NCBI GenBank assembly: GCA_021234155.1
Contig: JAJEKV010000093.1
Span: 3,652,024 to 3,716,023 of the forward strand
Length of the DNA stretch: 64,000 nt
Source: Isoetes taiwanensis
Taxonomy: Eukaryota; Streptophyta; Lycopodiopsida; Isoetales; Isoetaceae
Direction: 5' to 3'
In this document: one piece after another, positions 46,202-58,587 of the stretch
Numbering within the stretch: position 1 is the stretch's first letter
How the letters are laid out: the number at the start of each line of letters is the position of its first letter
Position numbers and translations under genes: made by a program
The notes under the pieces: model-generated
Database searches by the model: none
Told to the model about the DNA's origin: nothing
What the model saw: only the letters and a program-made list of their open reading frames with translations

Positions 46202-46602
46202 CACAAGAACTTTTGTTATGAATGTTTAATAAAATATGCACCAAGGACACTTGATTATAATGTTTTTAGCACGAGGTTTAATGTTTGTAATATAAGGGGC
46301 ACAAATGACCTATGTGTGGTGTCAAACAACAAAGGGAAAGATGAGGCAAGAACTTCGGTGGCCAAACTTAACAGAAACATAACCATGCACATGGTTCGAC
46401 CTATGTAAGGACCTTTTATGATTAATGTTTAATAAATCATGCACAAGATCCTTTGTTATAATGTTTTAGAACCCGTGATTTAAGGTTTATAACATAAGGG
46501 GCATAAGCGACCTATGCATGGCGTCAAACAACAAAGGAAAGACGAGGCAAGGACTAGACCCGACCAAACTCAACATAACAAATAAGACCGGGACGGAACC
46601 AA
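46202..46602. repeat. Tandem duplication, about 200-bp unit
   Basis: Units 46202-46407 and 46408-46602 share atgtttaataaa, ataaggggca and gacctatg, then tgtcaaacaacaaa and gatgaggcaa with small changes. No coding potential is seen. Confidence 0.7.
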
Positions 46603-47407
46603 ACCAGCCTTGAGCACAACCTCTAAGAAACACCATAATTCGACCTAAAACAATACAAACATAAAGCTACAACTTTTAAATCTAGAATTAAGGGATATCG
46701 AGTCGGAAACCCCATGCAATTTATAGCCCAAAAATTTGGGGGAAACCGGAACCCAAGTAACCCCAGAAAAAGCAAATCAGCCACAGTCATCCTCCGGACG
46801 AATCAATCGGCCCGACCTCCGATCGATCTGCCCAGATAGCCAATCCCATGCCGATTTTTCAATTGGGTGATGCTAGGGCGTCGGATGGAACTAGATCTGG
46901 TCGGCGGGGGGCTGATGAAAAAAAGAAAACAAGACAAAAAAGAGGTTATAGGCTGGCTAGGCACGTGGCGAAAGAGCATGATCTTTGGGAAAAAAACATA
47001 TCATAAGCGAAGGTGAGAAAGCGGCGACCACAAACATGCACATCCGAAGCAAAAAAGCATCTTTGGGAAAAAAACATATTTTAACCTGTGGCGGAAGGCG
47101 AGGCGACCACCAACATGCACAGCGAGAGGAACAGAGCAAGTAAGATTTCACTTTCATTCAGATCCGCTTTTCATTAAGCACCATCGATTCCATGAGGAAG
47201 CAGATCATAACTTGAGCCCAATCCACGACCACAACCAAGGGACCAAGACTGTCAGTGAGTCGAAACCTCTCGGTCGAAATTAAAATGATCAATCACAACA
47301 AACCGGAGAAGCAAAGGCGCAAAATTGAGTAGAAGAAATCGGCGGGGCCACAATACTAACAACACAAATCCAAAGAACGTCCACGGATGAATGCAAGCAC
47401 CACCGAG

Positions 47408-47590
47408 GAGAGGATATCATTGGAAAAGCATCTGAGATCAAAAAGCAAAAAGATCTAGAAACGGAATTAGCATCAAAGGTGAGAGCCACAAATGCGGCGG
47501 CACCACGAGAGGATATCATTGGAAAAGCATGTTGAGATCAAAAGCAAAAGATCTAGAACGGAATTAGATTCAAAGGTGAGAGCCAAGCCA
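47408..47590. repeat. Tandem duplication, 99-bp unit
   Basis: The unit gagaggatatcattggaaaa through gattcaaaggtgagagcca occurs at 47408 and again at 47507, with small indels in the A-rich parts. Confidence 0.8.
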
Positions 47591-47901
47591 TGACACAATT
47601 ATGTTGCGGGACCCGGATCCTCGGTAGCACCATCGATCCTAAAGCGCAAGTGCCCCCTGACCAATCCATCCTATGCATAATCAAGAGCGACACCCGGTGT
47701 AGAAATTAATGTATGGAAACTCCAGGTACAACAATAAGATTCGGCTCGGAGGAAACTTGGATGAGGAATGCAGGAAGACACAAGGCTTTTATGGGAGAAA
47801 AGGCCAAAGAAAGCCTGCGCTATAGCAGGCTTGTGCCAAAGAAAGCTTGGATTCAAAAGCAGAGCTGGCGCCAAAACTGGCGTCCCTTTCCCTAGAATGA
47901 T

Positions 47902-47928
47902 GGTTCTCTTCTATATAAGAAGAGAACC
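47902..47928. other. Palindrome centred on a TATA sequence
   Basis: Arms ggttctcttct and agaagagaacc flank atata, giving a 27-base near-perfect palindrome. A TATA core followed by gaaccattgcattg suggests a promoter-like site, but no gene start is recognised downstream. Confidence 0.6.
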
Positions 47929-48080
47929 ATTGCATTGTTGTGCCTTTAGGTGTAACCAATGATGACTTTAAGGTGTGATATATCGTGAAAATGCTATATT
48001 TCACTAATTTTATACATCTAAATTCGATGGTTTAGTAGGATGCGTTACTTCAAAAGATTTATAAAATTGCCAAAATTTGA

Positions 48081-48360
48081 TAGGCATATTCACCCCTTAT
48101 TCCTTAATCTACACCGCACACAAAATTCCTCGTTTGTGGGGTATGGATGTATAAAAATTGTGATACTGTATAAGAAAATTTGCAAAATACTATAAGATTT
48201 CAGGCAATATACTATATGATGTTAATTTTGTACATGCAAAACATAATTATAAGGGCTCTCGCTGCCCTACGTCACCCCTCGTGTGAATATGCACCCAAAC
48301 AAAAGGGGGTGTAAGGGGGAATCTAATTTTAATGCGTGTAATGTAATGGTTTGTGTTATA
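48081..48360 (-). mobile_element. Long fold-back element, copy 3 (partial, inverted)
   Basis: It matches the centre and one arm of the element at 23331-23757 in opposite orientation (cctcgtttgtggggtatgga, tgtgaatatgcacccaaac). The other arm is missing. The flank with the hairpin gccccttcggggc (48378-48390) is kept on the expected side. Confidence 0.75.
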
Positions 48361-48462
48361 GGTTAAAAAAAATTTTTGCCCCTTCGGGGCAATGAAAATT
48401 GTGCATGAATGTTGTGTACATCGCTATAGGTTCTTGTGCCTAAGACAGTGTGCCCTTGAAGA

Positions 48463-48606
48463 CCACTTACAGTTGCGCTGCAAAAATTTCTATAATATAC
48501 ATTTGTAATAAGCAAGTAGGCCAAAAAAATTATACCACTTACAGTTGCGCTGCAAAAATTTCTATAATATATATTTGTAATAAGCAAGTAGGCCAAAAAA
48601 ATTATA
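48463..48606. repeat. 72-bp tandem duplication
   Basis: Two head-to-tail copies of a unit starting ccacttacagttgcgctgca, differing at one base (c/t). The low divergence suggests a recent event. Confidence 0.9.
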
Positions 48607-48959
48607 TCATTATGAGAGTCTCCATTCTACATATTGGAATACAAAAGGAAACTCTACAATTTTGATGAAAAAAATAATGCTAAAGAGAATGCATTTATGA
48701 TGTAAACCACTTACAATATCCCTAGGTAGTAGAATTCCATATGCTAGACATGTTAGAACATGTGTTTAGGAAATGGAGCCATGAAGGATGTCACTGTTTG
48801 TTTAAGTCACTAGTCAAATCACAATGATACTTTTGTAAGTACATGTATTGCCAATATATGGTAGCAAGATTGGCCCATCAAAAGTGCATCACCTCTTAGT
48901 AAAAACATAAACACAAGAGTGAGTTTGAAGAAAGGCCAAAAAATGAAAGACCCGGATCA

Positions 48960-50100
48960 TGGTTACCGGCAAATATAAAAAAGTTCTTCAAGTCGTTATC
49001 TTACATATTAAATATTCCATGCTTGTACGGTATTCCATTGTCAATATTCCCAGGAATAATAATGTCCTTCCAAGTGTCAAATGCACTAGTATTTCGTTTG
49101 TCAATACGATCCCTGTAGTAAAACAAGTAGATGTAAGAAAAGTAGTGCCTATCTATATTCTTATATCAAGCAACAAAAACTACCTCTGGCGTGAGAAAAA
49201 ATGATCTGTTCAGAAGAGTAGCCCAATCTCTAAATACCAGCTCCATTGCAAGTCCTCATCAAGAAATGCTGCAGTTGAGATATTATTTACAATGGGCAAA
49301 GCATGGACAATGTGAACTCTTGAACCCATCAAATGTAGCCTATCTAAAATACCTAGGAAACACGAAAATATGATCACAAAGCCCTCAGGCCGAAAATAGG
49401 GCATTTGCTTGATAATATGAAAAGATGATATCAAATATGAGATGAGAACTCAGATACATATAGCTGCTTAGAATAAACTCTCACCTGAATATACTTTTGG
49501 TTTATCTCCTTATCTGTAAGGCCGCCCTTTCATGCGGACACATTTTACATAAAATTTTGGAACAAAGAAAACATGTGCTTCATGTTTACTCATTACACGG
49601 AACACAGATAGGCATTAGTTGATGAATTTTCACCTCAAGAAAACCAATCGGAATAAGCATTAAGGCAGAGAACCCACCTCAGAAAAAGAAAAACTGCTGT
49701 ACTGCCGGATTTGCGAGGCAAGGAAAGAAGATGTTATGATGGGAAAGCCTGCTGTTTACTTTTGATGGATACTCAAAGTTTGCTAACTCCTTTGTTGGGG
49801 AACATTATCCATTTTGAAGCTAATGAAACAAAAAAGTATGGAGAATCTGAAGCCTTTTCTCCTCTTAGAAGCTATCTAAGTTGCCAGCAAACTTGATAGA
49901 AGAGCCACCACTATATACAGTTTCGGTTGACCTGCCATTTGATTCAACATAGGCGACTAACCGGGAGGCTTTCATCCCATAAAACAAAGGCCGAAATGTG
50001 CGTGCCACGAAATGTACCAAGCACTCACTTGCAGATTTTGAAAAGAAATATTGCTCCATGGATGGCCCCACACTTCTTTGCCATTGAATTACAATGGATG
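48960..50100 (-). other. Possible exons of an unrecognised gene
   Basis: On the minus strand several open stretches are bounded by splice-like signals: 50071-49865 (RPLFYGMKASRLVAYVESNG, then GGSSIKFAGN), 49352-49291 (acceptor cctag, donor gtaaat; RLHLMGSRVHIVHALPI) and 49112-49005 (acceptor ctacag, donor gtaaga). The residue composition looks protein-like, but I know no family for it. The third block is open in two minus frames, which weakens the case. Treat as a candidate only. Confidence 0.25.
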
Positions 50101-50237
50101 TGTGTGAAAAAAGTAACTAATCCATTCATGTTCTTCCAATCAATGATCCATAGAAATGAAAGAACCGAGGATGGCAAGGGCATATAAGGCCGTGCTACCT
50201 GCTTTGCGCATCAATAACCTTCAAGGCAGAAGAAAAA

Positions 50238-50450
50238 AGGAATAGAGCACATCCTTCGGCTCTGCTTCTTCGGCTCTGCATCTGGCTACACAAGTCAGAG
50301 GAAAGCGATCTGCCACAACCTTGCATGAATTCTTTGCTTTTTAAGGGTCAGTATGCGAGAATAGAGCCCATCCTTTGGCTCTCTGCTTCTTCGGACTCGC
50401 TTTCTGCTATGCTTCTTCGGCTCTGCATTCGGCTACACAAATCAAAGAAA
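50238..50450. repeat. Imperfect duplication with gcttcttcggctctgc motif
   Basis: Segments near 50238-50310 and 50359-50450 share gaatagagc, gcttcttcggctctgcat and ggctacacaa, then gaaaagcga. The motif gcttcttcggctctgc itself occurs more than once within each. Confidence 0.65.
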
Positions 50451-52104
50451 AGCGACATGTATGCAAAGTTCCTTGGCCTTCTTGGGTCTTGCTTTAGTAA
50501 AGAAATTTTGCACGAAAATGAACCCTAAAATGCATTAGGTCGAGGCCTGCATGCTTCAGCTTTCGAAATTGATAGGTGAACCATTGGAAATTGGCATCAA
50601 AATCAACGCCAGCGTATGTGCACTCTAGATGTACCGATTAGTACGTCTCATGGAATACCGTCATCAAATCATATAAAAACCTTAAGGAAAAAAGTATAAA
50701 AATACAAAAGAAATCCCCTGTTATTTTGCTACATATTTATACTAAATTCACCAAATTAATGGACATTCTGTAGTAGGAGATCTTAATTTTTGGTGAGAAA
50801 TCTTAATTCTACTAAATTCGTTTCTATAAAAGAGTTTGAAAAATAGACAACATCTATTGTTTAAAAGTAGACAAAGGATGATAAAGTCATCACTGAAGTG
50901 TAACATACCTTAATGGATACACTAGGTCCCGTTATGCCCCCGACATGGGTGATATGGGTTACTACAGACATGGAGGATGTCAGCATGGGCACATGATACG
51001 CGCAAGGTGATGTAACTGTCCCGATTTGTACGTACAACACAAGGAATGTTACATGTATGTTCAAAGCCCATTAAGACATTAATGTATTGTTACATTTAAA
51101 CCATTAGTGGGATTTTTAATCCCGTGATATCGTTCTTTGCTCTCTCTTTTGTTTGGGTCCCATAGGCCAATAGGTCTCCGTGGATGATTAAAAAATCTAT
51201 TCTATTCCATTCATTAAGACTTGGGAATGTTACTGCATACGGTAGGACCCAAAAAGCTAGTATATCTCATGAACAAGTACCATTGGATATAAATAATATG
51301 GAGCCAATGCATACATGTCTTACTTGCATGTAATCATTTATATCTTCATAAAGAAATACTGCTCCCAAAATTTGACCATAGATTTCTAATTTAGCAATTA
51401 AACCTAATTTACGTTAACAAGTACTCCAAAGCTTTTGGTCCTGCTGCTGTATCTCAACAAAGGATTTAATTTTATTTATTTTTTAAATCCGATGGAAGCC
51501 CTGATGACATAGGTTTTTTTTTGTTACCTTTTGCTGCGTTGCGTATAATAAAGTGGTATTTACACATTACCGGATGCAAGGCAAGGGTGATGACTGAGCC
51601 GGGAGGTGGCAAGTCCACTACCGAGTCTTGCTTGTAGTGATACTTATATGATTGGAAAATTATAGTTTAAGAACTATTTTAACAAAATTCCTTTTACAAT
51701 TGATGAATTAGCAAGCACTATTTAGAGAACAAATTGATTAAGGGTATAGTACCATTTACCTTTGTGTTTATTTCCCAATATCTAGCTCATTTAGCATAAC
51801 CTCACTTGTTTCAAAGTATCTATAGTTCATGATCCTTATTTCCTATAGTAGACGCCTTAAATCTACCACAATAGAGTTTCCTATATGTACCAGTTTTCCT
51901 CAACTGCACTTGAGTATGCTCACAACTTAGATTGTAGAATAGATAGAAAGTTTATATAGAAGAAAATATATGGCACAAGGTTCTTGTCCACTCATATGGA
52001 TCTACTTTCAAAAGGTGTACACTATCCTTGGCTCGGATCTGCTTTGGTTTAATCTATTCGATCTCCGATCAATTGGTTAGGATTTTTATTAAGGCTTCAA
52101 ACTT
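50451..52104. other. Intergenic, no gene seen
   Basis: AT-rich. Part of 51240-51345 resembles 43320-43440. No frame looks conserved. Confidence 0.5.
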
Positions 52105-52468
52105 CGGCATAAGGTGGTGGGTTACGGCTATGATCATCGCGTTATCCGCCGATAGCTTCTAATCAGCGAAAAACTCTGCATTAACTGGTAAGGAATAATA
52201 GTCTTGGTCTTTTATAAGGTTTCAAATCTCCGCTTGTAGATCGTTGGCTGAAGCAAAATGCCGGATTGATCTGATCGGATCTACTCGGCATAAGGTAATT
52301 GGGTTACGGCTATGATCATCGGCGTTATCCGCCCGATAGCTTCTAATCAAAAAAGCTTCTGCATTAAGCGGTAAGGAATAATAGTCTTGGTCTTTTATAA
52401 GGTTTCAAATCTCCGCTTGTAGATCGTTGGCTGAAGCAAAATGCCGGATTGATCTGATCGGATCTACT
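52105..52468. repeat. 181-bp tandem duplication
   Basis: Units begin cggcataagg at 52105 and 52286 and share ggttacggctatgatcatcg and gcttgtagatcgttggctga. The second half of the unit is almost identical between copies, the first half carries several indels. Confidence 0.85.
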
Positions 52469-54002
52469 CTGCTGTTGGATGCTCTGCTCTCTTTTGCTCA
52501 TCCTAGAGTTTCTGTCTTCTGTTGCTTTTGTCGCAATCTCCTTACTTCTCTTAACATAGTAGGTCCCATTTTATTATATTTGTGACCTTCCAATATAAAA
52601 TAAAAGGGCTTTCCTTTCAAATAGTATCTTCTTTTAATTAGATTCAAAGATAATTCTTATAATATTATCCCTTGTCTCCTTAATTAAATAATATTAGATT
52701 CCTTTTTGAATGATTTTGATCAAAGATCTTTGAAATAAAGTATAATTTTTGCTATGTTTGTTGAAGATTTCTTGGTCCAAAACAACAATTTTCCCGTTGA
52801 CATTAGTAAGGTTTTGAAGAGGTCTTATAGATCTATACTATTGGTTTTTGGATTCGTTTTATCTCTCGGACTGATTTGGATCAGATCTGATCCTAGTACA
52901 AATTGCTTTATTTTATTGACTACTAGTGAGTTCACATAGCTTGTGTTTTATCATGGCAATTACAAGAAGCAGCAGCAATAAGGTTCATCGGCCACCACAA
53001 TCTTTAAAATGGTCAAAAAAAGGTCTTCACGCATTCTAATAGTTTTATGCAGAGAGATATTTCTTGCCTCATAAAGTTTTTCCCCGAACTTCGGCCTCGG
53101 CACGGCACTTTCGAGCAGTGGTGGGTGTTTTGCCTTCTAAACTATTTGGTCCTTAGAGGCCATTGTTGGACAAGGACAATAGATTTGGTATTGCAGAATA
53201 TTTAGTTCTAAACAACCTTTGTCAGTTATATCTTCTTCAAGATATGCACAGCAATAGAATGACCTTATTCATGTTTTAGATGCTCGGGTCCAACATTTGC
53301 GCTTTGCATTATAAAATCATGTTTCGGCAAACACTCGAGTGCAAGGGCATGGTCGAGTGTGATGCTCTCTCTGAAACCCCTTTTGGTAGCATGATTGTTT
53401 GTTGTTTGCTTCTATCAAGGACTAAGTTTCTTTTCCAACAAACTCCCATAATTCTAGAAAAAGTTCTTCCAATGGTATGGTCACATGTCGATGCATCTCT
53501 CCTATCTTTTATCTTGTGAATGGAATGTACTCTATTGAGTTTCCAATAAAAGTCAACACAAGAGCATCAAATGCGAGAGATTATAACAAAGAGATCAAAC
53601 CATCATGATGTACAACTCGGGGACAAAGGAAGCCTCACTATACTGCATTACATAGGTCCATGTTTAAGAATAACCGACCAACTTGCATTCCAAATACATG
53701 GCGGGGAGTGGTGGGATGAACCTTGTATGCAAATACCCTTCAAGTCCATTGTCTCTTTGGAGGGCCTCTTACCATGGGTTCCAAACATGCATCCGCACCA
53801 AGAAGCTAAGCACTGTGAGGAAGCCCCGCCCGATCCTGGAGCACAAGAACATACCATAGGCGGAGATGACATGAACATGCCAAAGCAACCTAGGCCACCC
53901 GAACCTAGAAACCCAACCCCGAAGCTCAAGTACACAATAAAATACCAAAACAATGGTGGAACAACTTTGCAAAAGGCGTGGCGTATGATACTCATTATAT
54001 AA
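52469..54002 (+). other. Unrecognised reading frames
   Basis: Short plus-strand frames occur at 52754-52939 (hydrophobic), from 52952 (MAITRSSSNKVHRPPQSLKW, soon stopped), 53280-53519 and 53571-54002. The last is 143 codons, with a Pro-rich stretch (PKQPRPPEPRNPTPKLKYT) in its C-terminal half. A start like MAITRSSSNK after an AT-rich leader recalls retrotransposon Gag starts, but no Gag domain or zinc knuckle follows. I cannot assign any of these. Confidence 0.25.
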
Positions 54003-54070
54003 TTACTTCTGGTGTCTAAGATTTACTCTAAGCCCCTTACAGGGTTGCCCATACACCTACTTACAAAAAT

Positions 54071-54159
54071 TTGAAAACTTTTGTTTTGGTGTGTTATGTC
54101 ACATATAATCTATTAAATATAGCATAAATCCATAACACACCAAAACAAAAGAATTTCAA
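54071..54159. repeat. Inverted repeat hairpin
   Basis: Arms ttgttttggtgtgttatg and cataacacaccaaaacaa pair over about 25 bases around a 32-base AT loop, followed by a T run. No target duplication is apparent. Confidence 0.8.
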
Positions 54160-55529
54160 TTTTTTTTTTCAATACAAAGCTTGAGTAGGGTTTTGCTTTT
54201 AAAAAAAAAAAAAACACAACATCTCTATTTTTTTGACAAAACAGAACTATGGCTATTGATCTTGAAAAAACATCCCCTAGGCTCCTCCGGATTGCAAATC
54301 ATCGTCATAACTAGGAGCTCCAACTCTTTATACTGTTTGTGAGGCCCCGCTACAAACAACCACTCCAAATGCATAAGGAAGGGATGGACCCACGAAATAT
54401 AGCAAAACAATATAACATGTAGCTATAAAGGCTTTCCTTTTATTAGCTTCAATATCTATCTTTATATAAATTCTATTCTTTATATAAAGAGTCCACCTTT
54501 ATCATACCATATATAAAGCAGTAACATTTCTGTTCTTAAAAAATAGGAAGTATTTTTCTCACTGAGACGGGCGATGGGGCCGACCGTATACTTATATTGC
54601 GTTTCTAAATGCAAGAAAAGAGAAAAACCAAGGATGTCGCGTTCTTCCCCGCAAGCAATCCGCCCTGCTCCAATTAGGGCGAAGTTTTTTGCCATAGCCA
54701 AGCCGGGCTCGTCCTTATTGCTCAAACCTCGAACCCGGAGGTGCCAAAATGCAAAATGTCTTCTGTGGTGGGCTTCGGTGGGGGTGGGGTTCGGAAGTTT
54801 TATTGGCGATTCTTGACGCCTTCTTCTTATTTGATTCTTTTACGCTTGATTCTTCCGGCGGCAATGGCTGAAGGGGCGATGTTGGCCATGAATCTCTAAG
54901 GGTCTTATTTGAGGTACAAAATGAAAGGTGCATTTTGCCCCTTTTGCATGATTCGGCTTTTGCATCCGAGCTATGGCGTATTATATCCTTCTGGCGGACT
55001 CGACCCACCAGATTCGCGGTATTTTTGGTCGAATGGCGGATTTTGCGAGTTTAGAAGGCTGGTGCAGGCCGCGGAAAATCTGGGAACAAAGCGCCCAGCG
55101 GCTGGCTATGGGAGAGGGTACAATGGCGGATGGGGTCGATCAGTTTTAGGTTGTGGATCCAGTTCTTTGTAATTATTCTACCAGGATTGTTGGTTGCTTG
55201 CCCATTCTTTTGGGAGCGAAAGGGTTGTCCTTAATGTTAGTGCTTACGAGCTGAAAATTCCTTTCACTCATATTTGATTTTGGTTTGAATTGAGAGAGCA
55301 TTCAATATACCTCATTCTTTAGTTTGCATCTATAGAGCGATCTTTTGCAAAGAAAATTTCATTATCATTTGTATTGCTCTACATGCACAAGGCCTAGTTT
55401 ACTAGATGCAAAATCTGCCATTGGATAGCGGATTTGGGCGTGGGGGAAGCGAGTTGTTATGCGGCCGCACATCAATGCCAAGGAAAGGTGGAGGTGCATG
55501 CATATAAGTAATATTACAGCCAACTCCAC

Positions 55530-56735
55530 GGGCTTCTGGAGGCGGAATCACTTCAAGACTCTAGAGGGGCGTTACAAGCTTTCATGGGAGAAAAGTCATC
55601 CAACAGGGCCTTTTACATTCTGACCATGGCAAGCTGTTACCCGGGCAAGTGTCGAGTTATCACTTAATCTTTGCATTTGGATTTTACGTTTGTGAGAGAA
55701 ATAAATTTGTCAACCTAGATTCTTTTTCTTTAACTCACTTTGGCACATCTCAAATACAAGCACCTTGAAACAAACAAACTGGAAACTCCGGAGGCGCGGT
55801 GGAATAGGGGGATGCGATTTCCAACGATAAGGTTGGGGGCTGGCAATGGAAGCGAGCACTTGGATTTGTTGGGGGAAATGGCTTTGCTAGCAAATTTAGT
55901 GGAGGCAAGCCCCTTTGTTTACTGCGGAGTGTGAATGTAGGAGTCACTAATGGCCCTGCCTTATCAAACTTTGATGGTGAGGGTGTATATGCCATCTTTA
56001 ATGTTGGTGATGCCCTTTTCATCGGTGACTACAATTCAAATGAGAAGGCAAGCAAGCTTATTGGAGCACACATCTTATCAGCGACGATTTCTCAAAAATG
56101 TATGTTTTGATATTTGCGGGACCTGTAAAAGCACGCACTTCAATAATTCCAACCCCAACTCGTCATCGTTTGATCCCGAGGCTAAGGGCGGACATGATCT
56201 CCTTATTGGATTAATATCAAGAGATGGTAATTATTGTACAAAACTTCTTCCCTCATGCCAACTCATCATTTTTACGTAATGGATATCTTTTATTTACGAT
56301 TGCTTCGGTTTCAACTGCGACAATAGCTACGAGGATCACGGAAAGAAACTTGTTGGCACAATGCACTATAATAAAAGAGGGTTCTCTTACTTGATGAGTG
56401 CGTTGCATCTTCTGATTGTTATAGGGTGTTATGTACAGTTATTAAGCATGATGTAGCGCACCTTATCTAGTGACTTCCCTGACTGTCAATAGTAGTGACT
56501 TCCCGATTATTAATAGAAGTGCCGAGATATGCATTGTATGGCTTTACCAATCATTCGATTGCCTTCATGTAGGGCACATAAAATGAAAGTCAGTAGCTTA
56601 TGTGCAAAGATATGCTGTTTGATTATGCTTTATGTGATGTTTCACAACCGATGCACCGCGATTGCATGGGTAGCCCATAGTGAAGGCCTCTTTGCAGTTG
56701 TTCATGCAGATGGTAATCTCTATTTCTATGATAAG
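55530..56735 (+). pseudogene. WDR20/CreC-like WD40 protein, 5' part, decayed
   Basis: Pieces follow the order of plant WDR20-like proteins: FKTLEGRYKLSWEKSHPTGP (55552-55611), a Gly-rich part with LGAGNGS and FVGGNG (about 55835-55885), NFDGEGVYAIFNVGDALFIG (55969-56028), HFNNSNPNSSSFDPEAKGGH with DLLIGL (about 56130-56215), GKKLVGTMHYNK near 56340, and the WD40 unit RCTAIAWVAHSEGLFAVVHA with DGNLYFYDK (56654-56735), then a possible splice donor gtatac. Frames change between pieces and at least one stop interrupts exon 1. In fungi and animals the family activates deubiquitinases of the USP12/46 group (CreB in fungi); the plant role is less clear. The remaining WD repeats were not found downstream. 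Confidence 0.78.
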
Positions 56736-58587
56736 GTATACACTGAAGTAATTTCTTTCAATGTAAGGTCATGCATTAGTGGCTCTAAGTATAGCATGTT
56801 TAAGGTATTGGAAATTTGAGGATTGTGAGCGTCAATAGTTATAGGGCATGCAGTAGTTACAGGGCATGCAGTTCTATACTAGAAGTATTAAGTGGGAATT
56901 TGTATTCATAATTGTAAAAGAACCCCAACATCTACGTCCTTTAGACTTAGAATATATACGCACTAGAATCAGAACGCTTACCATTTGGGTGACCTAAACA
57001 GCTGCAACATCAACGAAAGGCATTTATGTCGAGAGAGGATTTTAGTGGTTACACAAACATAAGTAGAAATATGATAAGAGGAGAGATTAGCTCCCTTTTA
57101 CCATTTAAACTAGCTTTATTGACCAAGATTTAGGTCCCAATCCTTTATTTTCATCTCCCAAATTGTTTTGAAGCATTCTTCTACTAATTCTCAAGTGATT
57201 GCAAACTTATTCTTCCTTTGCGTGGTACTCAATCCGGTGTTTTGCCTCAAGGTGTGCCTCTACTTATGGGCTCATACAAGAAAAGCAATAGGTGGCCTCT
57301 TACTTGATCTCTCGAGAAAAGATTCAAAAGAAGGTTTAGGGAATTTTGGTAGGGATCTTTTAATGTTTATACAGTGTTATAACCTTTGGCAAACAATTTT
57401 AGCACCTCTCACATATGATAATATGATTGTTGCAACGAATTTATGTTGCAATACTATAAACATTGACATTTTCTTTCAAATTTTGTACAAATCAATTTCA
57501 AGAAGAGGAAATAGTCTACTTTCTAAACTAGGTAGTTGAAATTCCTAGCAAACATTCCCTTTTTCTCAACCCACACTATAAACAACGTGATTGAAAAGAG
57601 AAATGTTCGCGGCCAAGGGGAAGGGAAAGCGTTAGCACGCTAGGCGCGATAAGTTTCTTGTATTTATAAATGGTCCACCTTTTTCTATTTTAGGCTTGAT
57701 GCCATAATAATATCTTCTCGACCCTTAGATATTTTAATGGCCTTAGATAAGGTCCTTAAAACCAATGGTCCATTAAAAAAAACAACATTTTTTATTAAGA
57801 ACTTTTTTCTTCAACCAAAATTTTGAAAAAAGCATTTGCCAATGTAATTGGAGAAGAAAGCTTGAGGATGAAGACCATACTAGCAATCCAACATGTCGAT
57901 GTAGCGTGCTCCATTTCTCTGGTTTAGATATAGGTCGAACTCCACAGCACTTAGGTAAGGTTTTTAAAATTTCATATTAAAAACCATTTTCCTTAGCTAA
58001 GGGATTTATTAGTGCATCTAATGTAAGAACTCAAAACTTTCGCACTTTCAGCTTAAAAATCTCTAAGGTCTTATGACTGCAACTTAGTAATATCTTAGTT
58101 GAATTCAACCATGTATAGAATGCAAATGCTTACTAATTGTCACTACTTGCCATTATTATTCAGACCCGCTCTTCATGCTCGACTTTCCTCTGTTGACTAA
58201 AATTTTCCTTAAAGCCTTAAGCCAAAGCAACCCAATTCCATCAATGGTTACCTAGCCTTATATTTCAACAAGCCAACAAAAAGATGGACTAAGGAATTAT
58301 TAAACAAAGAAAAATTAGACTAAACAAAATTATGTCAGCGAATAACACAACAAGCCAAAACAGTCCACTCCATCATCTTGCGGTTCCAAGTTTATGCAAA
58401 GGTTTTTCTTGTTTATGCTTGCTGCTCTCTTTTTTGTTTTGGGTGCAAATTGGTCTCGTGGGCGCTAAAAACCTATTCTATTCTATTTTTCTTCTAAAAT
58501 CATGTTTTGGCATGTCGACCAAATTTGCCCTTGTTCTTAAATTTGGTCCTTTTTCAACCATTTCAACTTTGTCTCATTTCAATTTGC
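56736..58587. other. Intergenic, no gene seen
   Basis: A frame at 57168-57539 is open for 123 codons but matches nothing I know. I searched for the remaining WDR20-like WD repeats and did not find them. The rest is AT-rich. Confidence 0.45.

Noticed and set aside
54574-54816. Basic 80-codon frame near 54.6 kb
   Set aside because: The composition looks like chance in a GC-rich patch; no motif and no conserved copy.
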